Shown here: piece after piece, positions 25,360 to 38,300 of the stretch
Layout: the number at the start of each line of letters is the position of its first letter
How positions within the stretch are numbered: position 1 is the first letter of the stretch
DNA from: Ignelater luminosus
Taxonomy: Eukaryota > Arthropoda > Insecta > Coleoptera > Elateridae
Length of the DNA stretch: 64,000 nucleotides
Direction: 5' to 3'
NCBI GenBank assembly: GCA_011009095.1
Contig: VTPC01003618.1
Coordinates: forward strand, 1-64,000
Program-made: the position numbers and the translations under genes
Notes under the pieces: model-generated
The model's input: the letters and a program-made list of their open reading frames with translations, nothing else
What the model was told of the DNA's origin: nothing
Database searches by the model: none

Positions 25360-25747
25360 TTGGTGTGATTTTTATTGTAATATTAAATTACAAATCTTCT
25401 CATCTAACTTTATATTATAAGCATGAAGATACAAACATTTACAAAATGACATTTGTTAATAATATCTATACATTATTTATGCCACAATTTGCTAAATTAG
25501 ATCTTGTATATTTACACCAAATACTGCTTAAACTCGTATAAAGGACCTATTCTCTAAGATGATTGCTTTCAACAGCATCAAATTAATTTATATATTCCTC
25601 TAAATTATTCAACGAGTTTAATTAAAATCCCCTTTAGAGAAATTCATCCGTTCTATAAGTGGTATCTCTTACCCAAGGGAGGCAAGAATTGAGTAAACAA
25701 GCTTCTTCCCCGTATATAAAGGGTAGAGAATACCTTCCGTTTCGTCG
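25360..25747 (-). other. Probable 3' UTR of MADD / Rab3-GEF
   Basis: This is the sequence immediately downstream of the TGA stop, before the first AATAAA-type signal on the minus strand. It is AT-rich and without coding potential. The assignment is by position only. Longer alternative 3' ends are possible because more AATAAA words occur further downstream (for example at 24832-24837). Confidence 0.4.
25371..25376 (-). terminator. Candidate polyadenylation signal AATAAA
   Basis: On the minus strand this is the first canonical AATAAA after the MADD stop codon, about 370 nt downstream. The hexamer is directly visible. Its use is inference, since such words are common in AT-rich DNA. Confidence 0.3.
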
Positions 25748-26332
25748 TCACTGCGGCCTTGGCGGCGGTTGAGGAACAGGGGGCGATTTATGAGGTAAAT
25801 TTCTGCTGGGTACCGGAGGCGGTTTTGATAATCTTATTACATTTGGTGGAGGTGCTGGCGGTTGAACTCCTGGTGGTAAAGCGGGAGGAGGATACGAAGG
25901 CGGCCCACCGGTTGGTGTTACCGAGCCCGCTTCGAAAAGTGCTTCAGAAGCAGGTGCTGGCAGGGTAGCTAGTTGAGGACTTACTTGTCGGGAACTTACA
26001 GGAGAAGACGTTTGGCTAAGGGAGGGTTGTCGTTTGTTTAGGGAAGGTTGTTGTGTTACCGAAGGCTGTTGGATCGGTGAGGATTGTTGCTGGACGGGAG
26101 ATGGTTGTTTTACGACTGTTTGTTGCTGTTGTTCGGCAACTGGTTGTTGAATTGGTATACATGATTGAGTTGAAGGTAGCGGTTGAGTTTGAGGTTGTAA
26201 AGTTACTGGAGTTTTCGGAGCGCCTGGTGTCGGTGTTAAGACTAAAGACGATCTTGCTTGTTGAAGGCGTCTTTCAGAACCTGCCGCTACGTATGAGAAT
26301 ACGCAAAGAACAGCGTAGCATATCTGATCCGC
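25748..26332 (-). CDS. Rab3-GEF: MADD exon 29, C-terminus and proline/glutamine-rich tail
   Basis: This exon encodes residues 1797-1990 and the TGA stop. The first 20 residues ([17 protein letters not shown]) finish the conserved C-terminal module. The remaining roughly 175 residues form a low-complexity tail. It has Gln-Pro runs and Ser-Pro pairs, then several proline clusters such as [18 protein letters not shown] and [12 protein letters not shown], which look like SH3 ligands. From what I recall, vertebrate MADD ends soon after the conserved part, so this extension appears to be invertebrate-specific. The plus-strand frames here are shadows. Confidence 0.95.
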   Translation of the reverse strand, partial: ADQICYAVLCVFSYVAAGSERRLQQARSSLVLTPTPGAPKTPVTLQPQTQPLPSTQSCIPIQQPVAEQQQQTVVKQPSPVQQQSSPIQQPSVTQQPSLNKRQPSLSQTSSPVSSRQVSPQLATLPAPASEALFEAGSVTPTGGPPSYPPPALPPGVQPPAPPPNVIRLSKPPPVPSRNLPHKSPPVPQPPPRPQ

Positions 26333-29300
26333 CTATAAAAAGAGAGATGTCGAATAATTTTATATTTTTTATTTTAGTATAGTGGAATAAAATAAAACTA
26401 AAAATCAAAAATCAAATCTTACACCAATACTGAACAAAAATCATGCGGAAGGAGGAGGACACTGGTGAAACTCATGAATTCTTTTGGCCATGCATATCGA
26501 GAAAATCCGATGAACAGATAGGATCATTTCGTTAGCCTATAAACATCAAACGCAGGATTGCAAAAAATAAAGGAAAAAATATATTAAAAAATATCTAAGG
26601 GTCTGGTTTTCTATACTTTGTATCAACCTTCGACCCAAAAGTTATTTATATTTGAATTTTATAAAACTAAGGAAAGCAAAAAGAAACGTATTTTACGTTA
26701 TACTGGAACCAATAATCGTGCCTTACCATAGAGGATTTATATTTACGTTGAATCACTTGTCTAGTTTTGGGATCTGTAAAATGAAGAAAATAAATGTTTA
26801 CTAAATTGATTCCAATAATAATAACATGTAACATTAATTTTAATTTATCGTTTTGTTCTTGAATAATACAAAAAGACATGCTTTCCTAGAATTGGAAAAC
26901 AAAGAATTCGCATGAAAGATCTTGATAAAAACGGTTTCCGTTGTAAACTAAGAGTTCGTGCAGTTGAAAATATTACATTTATAGCGCAGTATGTCAACTC
27001 GTCCAAGAAACACCCAGGGATATTTATGATTACATTGAATTAATTACGTTTTTCATTCTTGAGACTTGTTTGAACTAACACTTTGACACTTAGACATAAC
27101 ACATGAAAACAGTTAACATTTATTGATGTAATATGCTTGTTAATGAGAGAACTGTAAGTATGCACTGGTAGTAACTTTTTGATTCCCCTCAGAGCCAGCC
27201 TAATAACTGATTAATCGTTTAATGATTTTACATTGATTAGAAATAATAAGTGTCAAGAAAGTTTTAGTCCTAGACGGCTCTATACTGTACTTTCCCACTA
27301 ACCTCAAAAACTTCATATAAAATGAACCACATGCTTTGTTAATTTGTATGTCTATGAAAGAAAATTCAAACAAAAATGACTGTAATGAAGTTTCTAATAA
27401 AAGTCCCATTTAGCATATTATTAATATGAATTTCCAAAGGTTCTGTTACACGCAAAACTTATACAGCATTTTTAAAGTTTGTTATTATTTCTGTTCTACG
27501 AAAAGGTCAGGAGCTGCTTGCATACTTATCAGGCAACTGGAATCTACGTTTGTCTCTGATATCTCTAATAATCAGTGAACCTCCAAGAGCTTGGACGTGC
27601 AGAAAAATCCTAAATGGTTAGGAAACTGCCGTACTTTATAAAGATGGCAAGCCTGAAAGAAGCATTAAGTCTACAAAGGTCTGCATATTTGCAGAAACCT
27701 GGCCCCTTAATGAACAAAAGCTTGACAAGAATCCAGAACTCTGCAAACCCACAGATAATCATGACATCACAAAACATGAAAGAATCTAAAAGTGTAACGC
27801 TTTTTTTACAAGCTGAGCTATCTTGACGTGGCCTGTGTTATATGCATTAGCCATAACCCTGGATCTCACAATTTGAATTGAGCCGCCATTGCATCCTTTC
27901 TTATCCACATTTGGAAGTCCGATGGCCTCATTAAAACCTCAAGTGCAGCCATAAGGTTCGTCCTCATTGCACCAGTTATACCCAGACATGCCAGGCATTG
28001 TAGCTTAACTAGAACACCAGACTTGGTTATCACCTTGTCGACATGTGACTTCCAGCTGAATCTCTTTTTCAAGGTCGTCTGTAAGTACTTCATCTCCTGC
28101 ACGAGCGCTAGATAGCTACGACGTTGAGAAAACGACCAGTGAATAACACTAGCGCGCCGTCTGTGTATGCCTGAGCAAGAAAGTCATTAAACGCTCTAAA
28201 AAATTATTTATTATTAGACATTAGAGATGGCATGAAAGGAAGCTTTGCTGTATCTACATGGCAGTCTCCTAGAGCAGCTTTAACGCTAATTATTTACAGT
28301 GCAGACTTCATTCAGCTAACCAATGAGGGTATCACGCCCATGGTTTTCAGTTTTCGAGTTTTCTAATGTGATATAATATATTCATAGATATTTGCACACT
28401 CTCAAATACACACATTCGACCAACTAGATTGTAGATTTTAAATTTACTTTAATAATAGTAATTTAATTAATTTAAATTGTAATAGATTGTAGATACTTTT
28501 GCAAATTCTCGGGCTCGTCAGACCTCTCGGGACTGACGGACCGTTTGAGTCTCTGGGGCCGTAAAGCCTTTTGTACTTCTCGGACCTTTGTTCTTTTCAG
28601 GTTTGTGTGGCCGTTCAGACCTCTCGGCCCTATCAGATCGTTCGGGCTTCTTGGGCCTTTTGAATTTCTCGGCCCTTTGGGTCTCTCCAGTCTTTTGGGA
28701 CATTTGAATCTCTCGGACCTGTTGACTCATACAGGTCTGTCGGATCGTTTTGGGCCTATCGAGCCTTTTGAGCTTCCCGACTCTATCAAGCCGTTTGTAT
28801 CTCTCGGGCCTGTTAGGTCATACAGATCTGTTGGGCCGTTTTGGACCTATCGAGCATTTTGGACTTTCCGACCCTTCGGGCTTCTCGAGCCTGTAGATCA
28901 TTTCGGGTTTTTTGGACTTTTCGGCCGTTCAAGTCTCTCGAGTCTACCAGGCCGTTTGTATCTCTCGGACCTGTTGGGTCATATACATCTGTCAGGCCGT
29001 TTTGAGCCTGTTGAGCCTTTTGGGCTTCCTGATCCTTTGGGCTTCTCGGGCCTGTCAAACATTTCGGACCTGTTGGGTTATACAGGTCTGTTGGCCGTTT
29101 TGAACTTTTTAGACTTCCTGATCCTTCGGTTTTCTCTGTCGGACTGTTTGGGTTTCTTGGGCTTATCGAACATTTCGGGTCCTTTGAACTTCTCGGCCCT
29201 TCGGATTTCTCTAATCTGTTTGAATCTCTCGGGCCTGTTGGGTCATACAGGTTTGTCGAGCCAATCGGTCCGTAGGGCCTTTCGGGCCTTTCGGACAATT

Positions 29301-32300
29301 CGGACCTTCAGGCCTGTAGAGCCTTTTGGCTTTCCCGGCTCTTCGGATTTCTCTGTTCGGGTTTCTTGGGCCAGTTGGACAGTTTGGGTCTTTTGGACTT
29401 CTCGACCTTTCGGTTCTATCGGGCCTCCGAACTGTTCGGGCCGATCAATAAGTTGCCGGGTTTCCTTCGGGTTGCGTCAAGTTTGTGCCCAATCGGGCCT
29501 GGAAGTTTCGGCCAGTGCAGAACTCTACTTTTTCTGTCAATCTTATTTTGACGAATATTTGTCGAGATTTGCCGCTTTATTGAGGCTGCCGCCTGCGTGC
29601 TGCGCACACCCTGCATGCACACTTGGAACGACCCTGGTAAACTGTACCTTGGCCTGTTACGGTGCTTCGAAATGATTCTCCTGTGGTGATGGTATACTAA
29701 ACGGTAACCTATGTGCATGAAGTGATGCAACGACTCGAACTCAGAGTTGATGTCAAAAGAGAAGAAAAGATTTCAAATCTTTCTCTTCACCACAGTAAAC
29801 AAAATGTTTTGTGACTGTGGGTTAAGCCACAGTAGAGGGAGATTTTTCAACACTTTCTGTTTGCCGCTCCTATTTTACATTGGGTGATTTTATAAGCGAT
29901 TCTCAGCTTGAAGCTTTTATATCTTGCGTTCAATACATTTGCTAAACGAGGCAACTGATTAGTTGTAGTCTAGCAACTACTGTCCGCATTGTTTTTGCCT
30001 CTCTTTCTTGATTTAAAATGCATTTACTGTTTCATCCAATCGCACTTTAAAAGTGTATTTGAAAGCTTGTAATAGGACATAAAATGTGAGTGCGATTACA
30101 ACGTGAAAAATGAATCTGAGATTGTAATACGTTTGTTAGACGCCTCATTTTCTTCCTTGAAGGGACAGACTCTTCAAGTAACATTTGTGATCTGTCAGTT
30201 ACTTCAGCAACAACTAAATCTATGTTTCAGAGATTTTAGTATCACAGGTCGTACTTTGCCATGTTGTGTCGTGGACTTCTAAACGTCGTTTGATTGTTAT
30301 GATCCTTACTTTAACACCCGTTTTGGCAAGTTTTCGGCAAGTTTAGCAAAGTTTGGATTTTCATCTACAGCTTTTGCTTTCTGGTTATTACTTTATTCAC
30401 TTTCGCACGAAATCAAGAGACTTGTGCAGGTAACGGGCTTCCTCTGCAATACCCATTTGCGTTATTTTAGGGGTGTGACCCAGAAATACCGTTTCAGATC
30501 TTTTTGCGAAAACAACTCTCATTATAAAACAATACCGCTTGCTTCGCCTGCAGCAGAGCAACCGAGTGCATTCACGTTCTTGTAGGACTAACTGTAAATA
30601 GAATATTCCCTTATCTTAGCCTGCTATGCAATGATAAAAAGGCCCGTCTCTTGTTCAGTACTCAACTCTATTATAATGGATAAGAAGATTCTAATTTGTG
30701 ATGGTCAAGACCATCATGTGTTGTGTTTAGAATTATGTAATTCTTCTCTCTAAATGATCTCTGATAAACTTAACCCTGAAAAGCTTCTGAATTAAATCTA
30801 GAGGTACTGGATATTTAAATAAAATAGTTTCAAGAGACACCTGAAATTGGAAATTTCACTTGTTTCATAATATCGAAGAGAACATTTATCTACCTTACCT
30901 CACATAGTTAGTAGTTTCTTTGCAAATTTCTGCTAACCGCCAGCAATTACAGCAACGGCAAAAGGAGCTTATTCAAAATACTACCATAGGGTATCCATTA
31001 ACTGAGGTTACAAATTACAACTTTTTCAAAAGGGGCAAGAGGGTTAGGGCAATGGAAAACATTTTGCGCTAGGGGAGGCCAAAAGTCTGATCCGCCTCGT
31101 TTGTCGTGCACACTTATTGTACCCTCATTACACATACATACATTCACTATTCAGTCTTAAACAATTAAAATTGATACTGCGTGTTTAACAAAATGTGTCA
31201 ATTAAACGTCAGTTTATACAAATCAGATTTGAGCATGTTTTGTTAAACACCCCGTATATTATGCATATTAAATACTTACTAAATTCCTCGAGTACAAAAA
31301 TGCCTCCTTTTTGAGTAAAGCATTTCCTGATATGATCAATCCTAACGAAAAACTGCAACATAGAAAGAGATAAGCAAAAGTTTGTCGGTATAAAAGGAAA
31401 AAAAATAAAAAGTTTAAAGCAATGCTAGCACGCAAAAAATCATGCAGCGCGTGCCATGCGTGAAGCAATAGGCAACTTTAGAGATGGTTTGCTTAATGTA
31501 GAATGGGCCTATTCTAATGTATTATGTTGTGTGTGTTAAAAGTGGTGCAGTTTGCGATTGATTTTGCCATGCGGTGTTCTGCTAGAAGCAGCAGTCTACA
31601 CTACGACTATGCGAACACCTGGCAGCAGCATTCTAAACGGATATTCGTTCGTAATTTAACGGAATTTTTGTTGTATGCATCGAAATTCAAATTAAAATCT
31701 ACTACTCGTGTAAATAAGGAAGGAACCTGGTAGAGGATGCAGCAAGAACAAAACAAACTACAGGAAAAAGCGCTAAACTAAACAGTGACTATGCTAAACT
31801 AACGACCAAATTAGACCAGATCTTTTATATACCTCAAAGTCCTGTTAAGCAGCCAGCGATCGACGTGGACGGGAATAGAAAACAACAAAAAACACAACAT
31901 TAGTGACGATATCAGTGCCCGACAAGGACCATCTCAAAAGTTCCTAAGCTTCGCTGCAGAGCACTTTCGAAAAAACAACAGAACACCCTCGTATGGAGAC
32001 GTTTAGTGTTAAAGGGTGTGGAAAACTTCGAAAAAGCTCTGCGGTTGCCAAACATGACCACTCATCGACATCGATAATAAAGAGAAGAAAAGAGCATTCA
32101 ACATTCAAATTAGAAAGAATTAATTATAAACAAAATTCGAACAATCAGCAATTATAGTATTTTGCACACTGAGCTGCATGCAGATTATTAGAATACACTG
32201 ACAATATGAAAACTGTAATAAATAAAATGGATATACAATATAGGAAAAAAGGAAACAAATAAAACTACTACCTGACATTACGAGCATCCAATAAATGCTG

Positions 32301-35300
32301 TGAAAATCGACGACACTGCTTTCGCTATAAAACTATCAAACCAAAACCTAAATTTTATCGATAAAATAATTATTAAGAAAAAAAATATTATACAAAATTG
32401 CAACCGAGCGAGTGGCAGAGCAGTAGGAAGTTTGAGTGGTCCTTGCAGAACAAATGCACATATCATAGCGCACCCCACAACACGTAACAGTAATAAGAAA
32501 AAAATTAAATGTCCCAGAGAACAAAGTGTCTTTCATTACCAACTGTAACACTTTGTTCTCTATAACAAATTACAAGATCTAGCAAAAAATGAACATTCGC
32601 TTTCGCGACAAATATGTTCATTTATCAGTTAGTATTGAAAACCAATCATCATATCAATGGCTACTTATTATACTCTACGATTATTTATAATCATTAAAAA
32701 TATAGCATATCATAATAAAATAACATAAAGAATTTGATACCTTACTGTTTGCGAAGAGTAATCCCACACCTTCCATACAAACTTGCAATAATCCTCCCTC
32801 CCCAGAACTCATATCCTGAACGGGAAATTCCCCACCCAATTCCGGAGCAGTTCCGGCTACACCGCCTCTTTCCATTGCTTCCTTGATACAATAATATAAC
32901 TCCTTACACTGTAAAAATACAACAGTTAAACCCTTGCTGAGAAAGTTTTTCAATCAATTTACCTTTTTTGTATAATATTTGTGTAGTTGAGTCTGTTGCC
33001 CGTTTCGCCTCCATAAACACAAAACTTTATTTTTAGGGCTATACGTCATGTTTACCAATCTTTCAAACCACCACCTTTCTACTATCACCCCGCATACCGA
33101 CCGTAAAACCAGTCCATCGTCGCGAACTTCTAAAAACCTTAATTCGCCTCCCCCATCGACACCCTGATGAACCGTGAAACTCTGCCGGTGCAAAAGTCGT
33201 GATCCCAACGGCTTTAAATCAATGTCATTACCATGCTAATAACAAAATATTCAATTATCATCAATCACAAACTTCTTAAAGAGACTTACCAAATTATTTA
33301 TTTGATCTAATAAGGAGTTGACTTCTTGACTGTAAACAAGTCCTATGTGGCATTTTCCTAGAAGTCTTCTAATCTTTCTTTTGACTTCCGCTTTATTTAC
33401 ATTTAGCATAACTAATATTGCAGTTAAATTGTACAGCATAGTAGACAAAAGACGATCTTCATCGTGTTCAAGGCGTTTTCGTTCAGTCTCACTTAAACTT
33501 TTGTACCTCTCCATCATTTCTCGTGGTCCCTAATTTTAAAACCACCTTAGATAAGTTCTTTACCAAACCATTCAAATCTCACCTGATCCATCCCGATCAT
33601 ATCGCGTTCTTGAGAAACAGCATCTAAAAATGCATCTTCCCAGAATTGCATTTGGTCCCAAAGTGTCGACCTTTCCTTTCCCAAGAGCCCTTCGAATACA
33701 TAAGTGCGCGCTGCTTCAGGTGAAGGCGACGTGGTAGTATTTACCATGTGTCCTCCGTGATAACGAAAGCCCGTACTTAAAGACGATTTACTAGACCACA
33801 CGCTAGACGTCCTCTGTTTTGTAGGCTTGGGAAACTAGAAGAAAAAAATTATTTGGTTTTGAAGAGAACAGGTCTGTTTTAACACATAGATCATTGACGT
33901 GCTTAAGCTCCTAGTCCACAGAAATTTACTTGCCTGTAAATTCTCAACTTCTGTGTCGGAAACTGTTGAACGGAAGGAAGATTGGAGACCACCGCGATTT
34001 AGATTACAAGCGGGTCCAGTTGTAATTGAACCGCCAGGGGAGAGTGTTCCTCCTGAGCCATGCATTGTACCTTCGGCCTGCCAGACAACATAAATATCAG
34101 GCATATTCATGCCTTTATTAGGGGACAAAATAAAAAATTATTTTCTATTTACATGAATATGCCTGATCTACACCACTTGTACAATACTTAATTAGCTGGA
34201 CGCAAGAATAAGACATGCTGTAACACACCGAGTAACTTACGTCGGAATCAAAAGATGTCAGTTTGCTCAATAGCATATTCTTCTTTTGTGTTAGCATATC
34301 CTTAAACATATCCGCTGTAGATTGACTTTCACATTCGGAATCTTCTCCTTGCACTAGACGAACTTGAGGTGGTTCTGCAAACGTTACTTTTATTTATTAT
34401 TTATTTCTGCTTTTGATTTTACCAACAAATTACTAACCAGCTTGGGAAGATTTTCTAGAACTATCCCAATCGGGAGAAGCAGCCAGTCTGGGACTTTGAG
34501 GAGAAGTTAGATTTTCTCTACTACCTATAGGACTAGAACTTTGTGAGGAAAGTAAATGACTAGGATTGTCAGTTACAGAAGAATCTGAGAGTTCTTTACT
34601 CCAATAATGCGTATGGGCAATTTCGTGCAACTGAAACGCTGAGGCCATACCACCCAATCCGTAATTGCTGTAGGTGAATTCTAAGCCATGCACAGCAGCC
34701 AAAAGTACTTTCAAGACTCCTTTCCATACTGGTTTGGGAATGCACTAGATTATAAACAAGAAATTATTAATTTTACAATAAACTGGGAATATTTACACTA
34801 CATACCACATCATCGATATGGTCATCAGGTGCAATTTTTCTTTCTAAAGTTTTATTTAATTTGCTAAGTATAAAATTACGATATGACTCATCTTCCATTA
34901 ATTTCTTCAGTCTATTTAATTTTAGCCACCCAACACCTTCACCATCTAGTACTTGATTAACCACCTAAAAATTTATAAATTAAATTTTTCTTGCGGTTTC
35001 ATCTTTGAATCTCACTTACATCTTTAAGGAAAGCTTGATTTTCAGCATTATTGGCCGATCTCTCAACAGATTGGATACGCTGAAATTCTTCTTGCCTTCT
35101 AGGGGTATGTTTTATCAAAGGACTTTTCTCTACCAAGCCTCTAGGCCCTCTAGGAAACGGTCCAAATACACCACTTTTGGCATCTTTTTGTTTGAGTTGT
35201 TGTTGCTGCTGCTGTTGCTGTTGTTGCTGTTGCTGGTGCTGGTGCTGCTGTTGTTGCTGAGACTGTGATTTCTGACTACTTTTACTACCAACACCGAACA

Positions 35301-38300
35301 AATCTGAAAACATGCTGGAGGTGGTGGCTGCTATTCCGTTTAGATCCGAACTGATATTGGAAAAGAAATCCCTGCTGGTTCCTGCAATAAGGCTTGAACT
35401 AGCAGCCTGAACTAAAGACGTGCTTGTAGACCCTCTTCTTGATTCCCCTCCACTTTGAATAGTAGAATCGCTCTATATAAAAAAAGTCTAGTTAGATCAA
35501 TATTCTCAACTTACACAAAGCAAAGTTTTACCCTGAGTAAGCCTTTTTTAGTAACAACTTCCTTAGCACCTTTTGTCAAATCTCCTAAAGTCGATTTTCC
35601 AACATATGTAAGATCTTCAAGTGTATTCTTACTGACACCTGCTGCACTTTTACTTGCTTCTAGCGCGGATTTACTCGCTTCTTGGACACTTTTAGATGCT
35701 TCTTCTGCTGCCTTCTTGGCTTGACTCGCTAGCTGTAATTTATTAATTAAAATAAATACACGATGCATATTATCACGTGAACTGTGAATGTACCTTGTCA
35801 AATGGAGCAAAGATATTACTTTCTTCAGCTTCTGTAAGTTTTCCCTTCGCCTGCAGTTTCAGCTAGAAAGATAGAATTGGTAAAAACAGGGCTATTAGAA
35901 TTGTTTTTAACTACTAAGCAAGTGAAAGCGAAAAGCACCTTATCCATTTGTGCAAGCAAACCATCTTGGCTACTTTGTCTAGTAGTCTCTCGCACCAACT
36001 CCTTTGCTTGCGAAGCGAACTGTTCAAAAATGGAACCTTGTGAACCTTGCCTTTGAACCTTTTCTCCAGTGCTACCTGCCGAAGAGGGAGCAGGACTAGG
36101 GCTCCCAGACGATCCAAAACTAGAGGTTCTAGCTAATACATTTCCTACGCTTGGTTGCTTTTGTAAGCAGGGAGTGATTGGGGGTACCTAGGTAATTTGT
36201 AGTGTAAGCGGTTCTACCGTCTATGTGATTGTCGATAATCGTACTTACAGGTGTAATTGAACGACCAAATCGGGTCTTTCTGGGAGTGGTAGGACGTTCG
36301 ATAGGTTCGCTTGTTGTACTTGTAGGAGAACCTGGTTTTGCCGAACCGCTAACTACGGTCTTCGGTGTTGTGGTTGAGTTTGAATCCGATTCGTTTTCGA
36401 AACTTCCTCCTTCTTCTTTATCCTGTTTGGTAACAGTTAATAAGTTTATTGAAACTTAGAAAAAAGTGATGACATACCACTTTTGCTGGAATTGAAGTTT
36501 CACTCTTTTGCCTGTTTCCAAATTCTAATTCTGAATCGCGATTAAACGACGGGGAACTCAAGTCAGATTGGCTACTTGAAGATGATTGGGGCGATTCTGG
36601 CCTTTCAGGTTCAGGAACATCACTTTCCGGATATTGTAATGCTGAAGGTGGATGATAAACAGATTGCGGGTCTAGATTTGAGGAGAGTGACATGTTCTGG
36701 GCGGATTGTCTAGCTTCTTGATATGATGGCCCTGAATACGTTGCGTCTATTTAACATAAATGATGAAATTTATGATTCATACTACCTGGTGACAGGTCCG
36801 ACGATACCATCTCGGAAACAAAGTCACTCAAAGATGAATAGCTTGAACTGGTGCTATCAGCTCCTTCCGAATCCGACCCGCTTTCATCGGTCGGTTGACT
36901 TTCTTGATTTTGTAAACTTCTAAGAGCACCATTTAAGGAACTACCGTCATCCCAGACAACGAATTTTATAGGATCTAACGTATGAATGTACCATTTCGGT
37001 TTGTCTCCTATTTGAGAAGGGTCTAATACTCCAGTGTGAACTCTTTGAAATGCAACATTTGTTGGTGTAAGCGACCATTCCGCTAGAAATTCCACAGCCT
37101 GTGTCCGGGCAAACCGGTTTAAAAATTGCGATGTTCGAGGTCGTGACCTCAGGAAACTATTGATTTGGAAAGCTACGACCGGGCGCGGGTATAATCTTAA
37201 AGTACGCGTATGTTCTGTAAAATTCGCTAAGAGATTTTGGGAATTGAAAAAACGAACCTGAAAAAAATAATGTGTATCAAGCGTTTTAGGATTTAAATTT
37301 GGATTGATAAAGATTTTACCATTGCGACTCGAGTAGCTACGTCAACAGAGTCTACATCATTTCCATAGATAATTGGATTGAATGCTGTAGGGGGTGGTGA
37401 AATTGATTGGCGATGTTGACTTGATTGAGGAGATGCTCCTGAAATCGACATTCTTTGACCTAAATTTGGGGTCACCGGAGTTTGCGTTGGTGTTAGCTCG
37501 GGGGATTTGTGTTTAGCAGATGAAACACTATATTGGAACGTTTTAGGGTTAGTTTGATCAATTTATTGCAAAGTACGTCAGTAAGTATAATAACCTGAGA
37601 GTATTTGGACTTTGAATACTTTCTCTTCTTGAAGGCATCAGTTGAGAATTAGCTACTGATGGTGTCGATAAACTTCCTAGAGCCTAGAAATGTAAAATGT
37701 GAATTACCATTTATGGGGTTGTTTTATTTTTGTATTTGCTACATAATTGTCTAGTACCTATAGGCTAATACCTTAAGATGTTGCCTCTTAAGTTGGTCAA
37801 TCTACATTGCACGGCTGCTACTATGCTACAAATTTCTAGCTCTAACCTTTGCACTTACTTATTTAGGTAGTACTTGCATGTATGCAGGTTAAAACTGTAA
37901 TTAAGTAACTTCACTTCATGTTAGTACATTACCTTTATGATGTATAGTAGTAAATCTGAAGTTTTAAGTCCAAATCTTGAATATTAATAAGTTTAAGCAA
38001 AATACCTGTTGCTTCTTGTTTGTTGTTTAAACGGAAGTTTGTCTAGAATATCAGGAATCTGAAGATATCCCTAAAGATTAATTTTTGTAGCTTCTAGGGC
38101 ATTTTGATTTTAATTAGATTAATTTAATCAAAAGCAAAGTTGTTTCTATGAGAGCAATAGGCATTTTGTTACAATTAGTGTTCACGAAGGTATTATGAAT
38201 GTTTTACAGCAAGAAAGTTCGGAAAAACATAAATCCTCTAAAGGTTTGTGAAGGTTCATGAGAAAAAAATTTAGTTTTTTGGGAGATTTTTAGAATTGCT

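Noticed and set aside
25759-26382. Plus-strand frames of 69 and 109 codons
   Set aside because: They lie antisense to MADD exon 29, whose minus-strand reading is conserved and splice-consistent.
28813-29298. 161-codon minus-strand frame over the GGCC-rich repeat
   Set aside because: Antisense to an equally open plus frame; openness follows from repeat composition. No family resemblance.
31268-31468. Minus-strand 66-codon hydrophobic frame
   Set aside because: It overlaps MADD exon 27 in another frame; the exon frame [11 protein letters not shown] is the conserved one.
31740-31785. Short plus-strand reading ARTKQT...GKSAKL, resembling the start of histone H3
   Set aside because: Only about eight residues match, the following text does not resemble histone H3 and hits a different frame, and no histone fold sequence follows. 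Chance similarity inside a probable repeat.
33899-34093. GTAAAT donor 4 nt downstream of the GC donor after exon 22
   Set aside because: Using it would shift frame and give a stop within exon 23; the GC donor gives continuous conserved sequence.
35005-35268. Plus-strand 87-codon frame ending in a leucine run, which could look like a membrane segment
   Set aside because: The leucine run is the antisense reading of the CAA/CAG glutamine tract in MADD exon 18.
35914-36117. Minus-strand 67-codon frame overlapping MADD exon 15
   Set aside because: Wrong frame; the correct frame reads [15 protein letters not shown] and joins both neighbours in phase.
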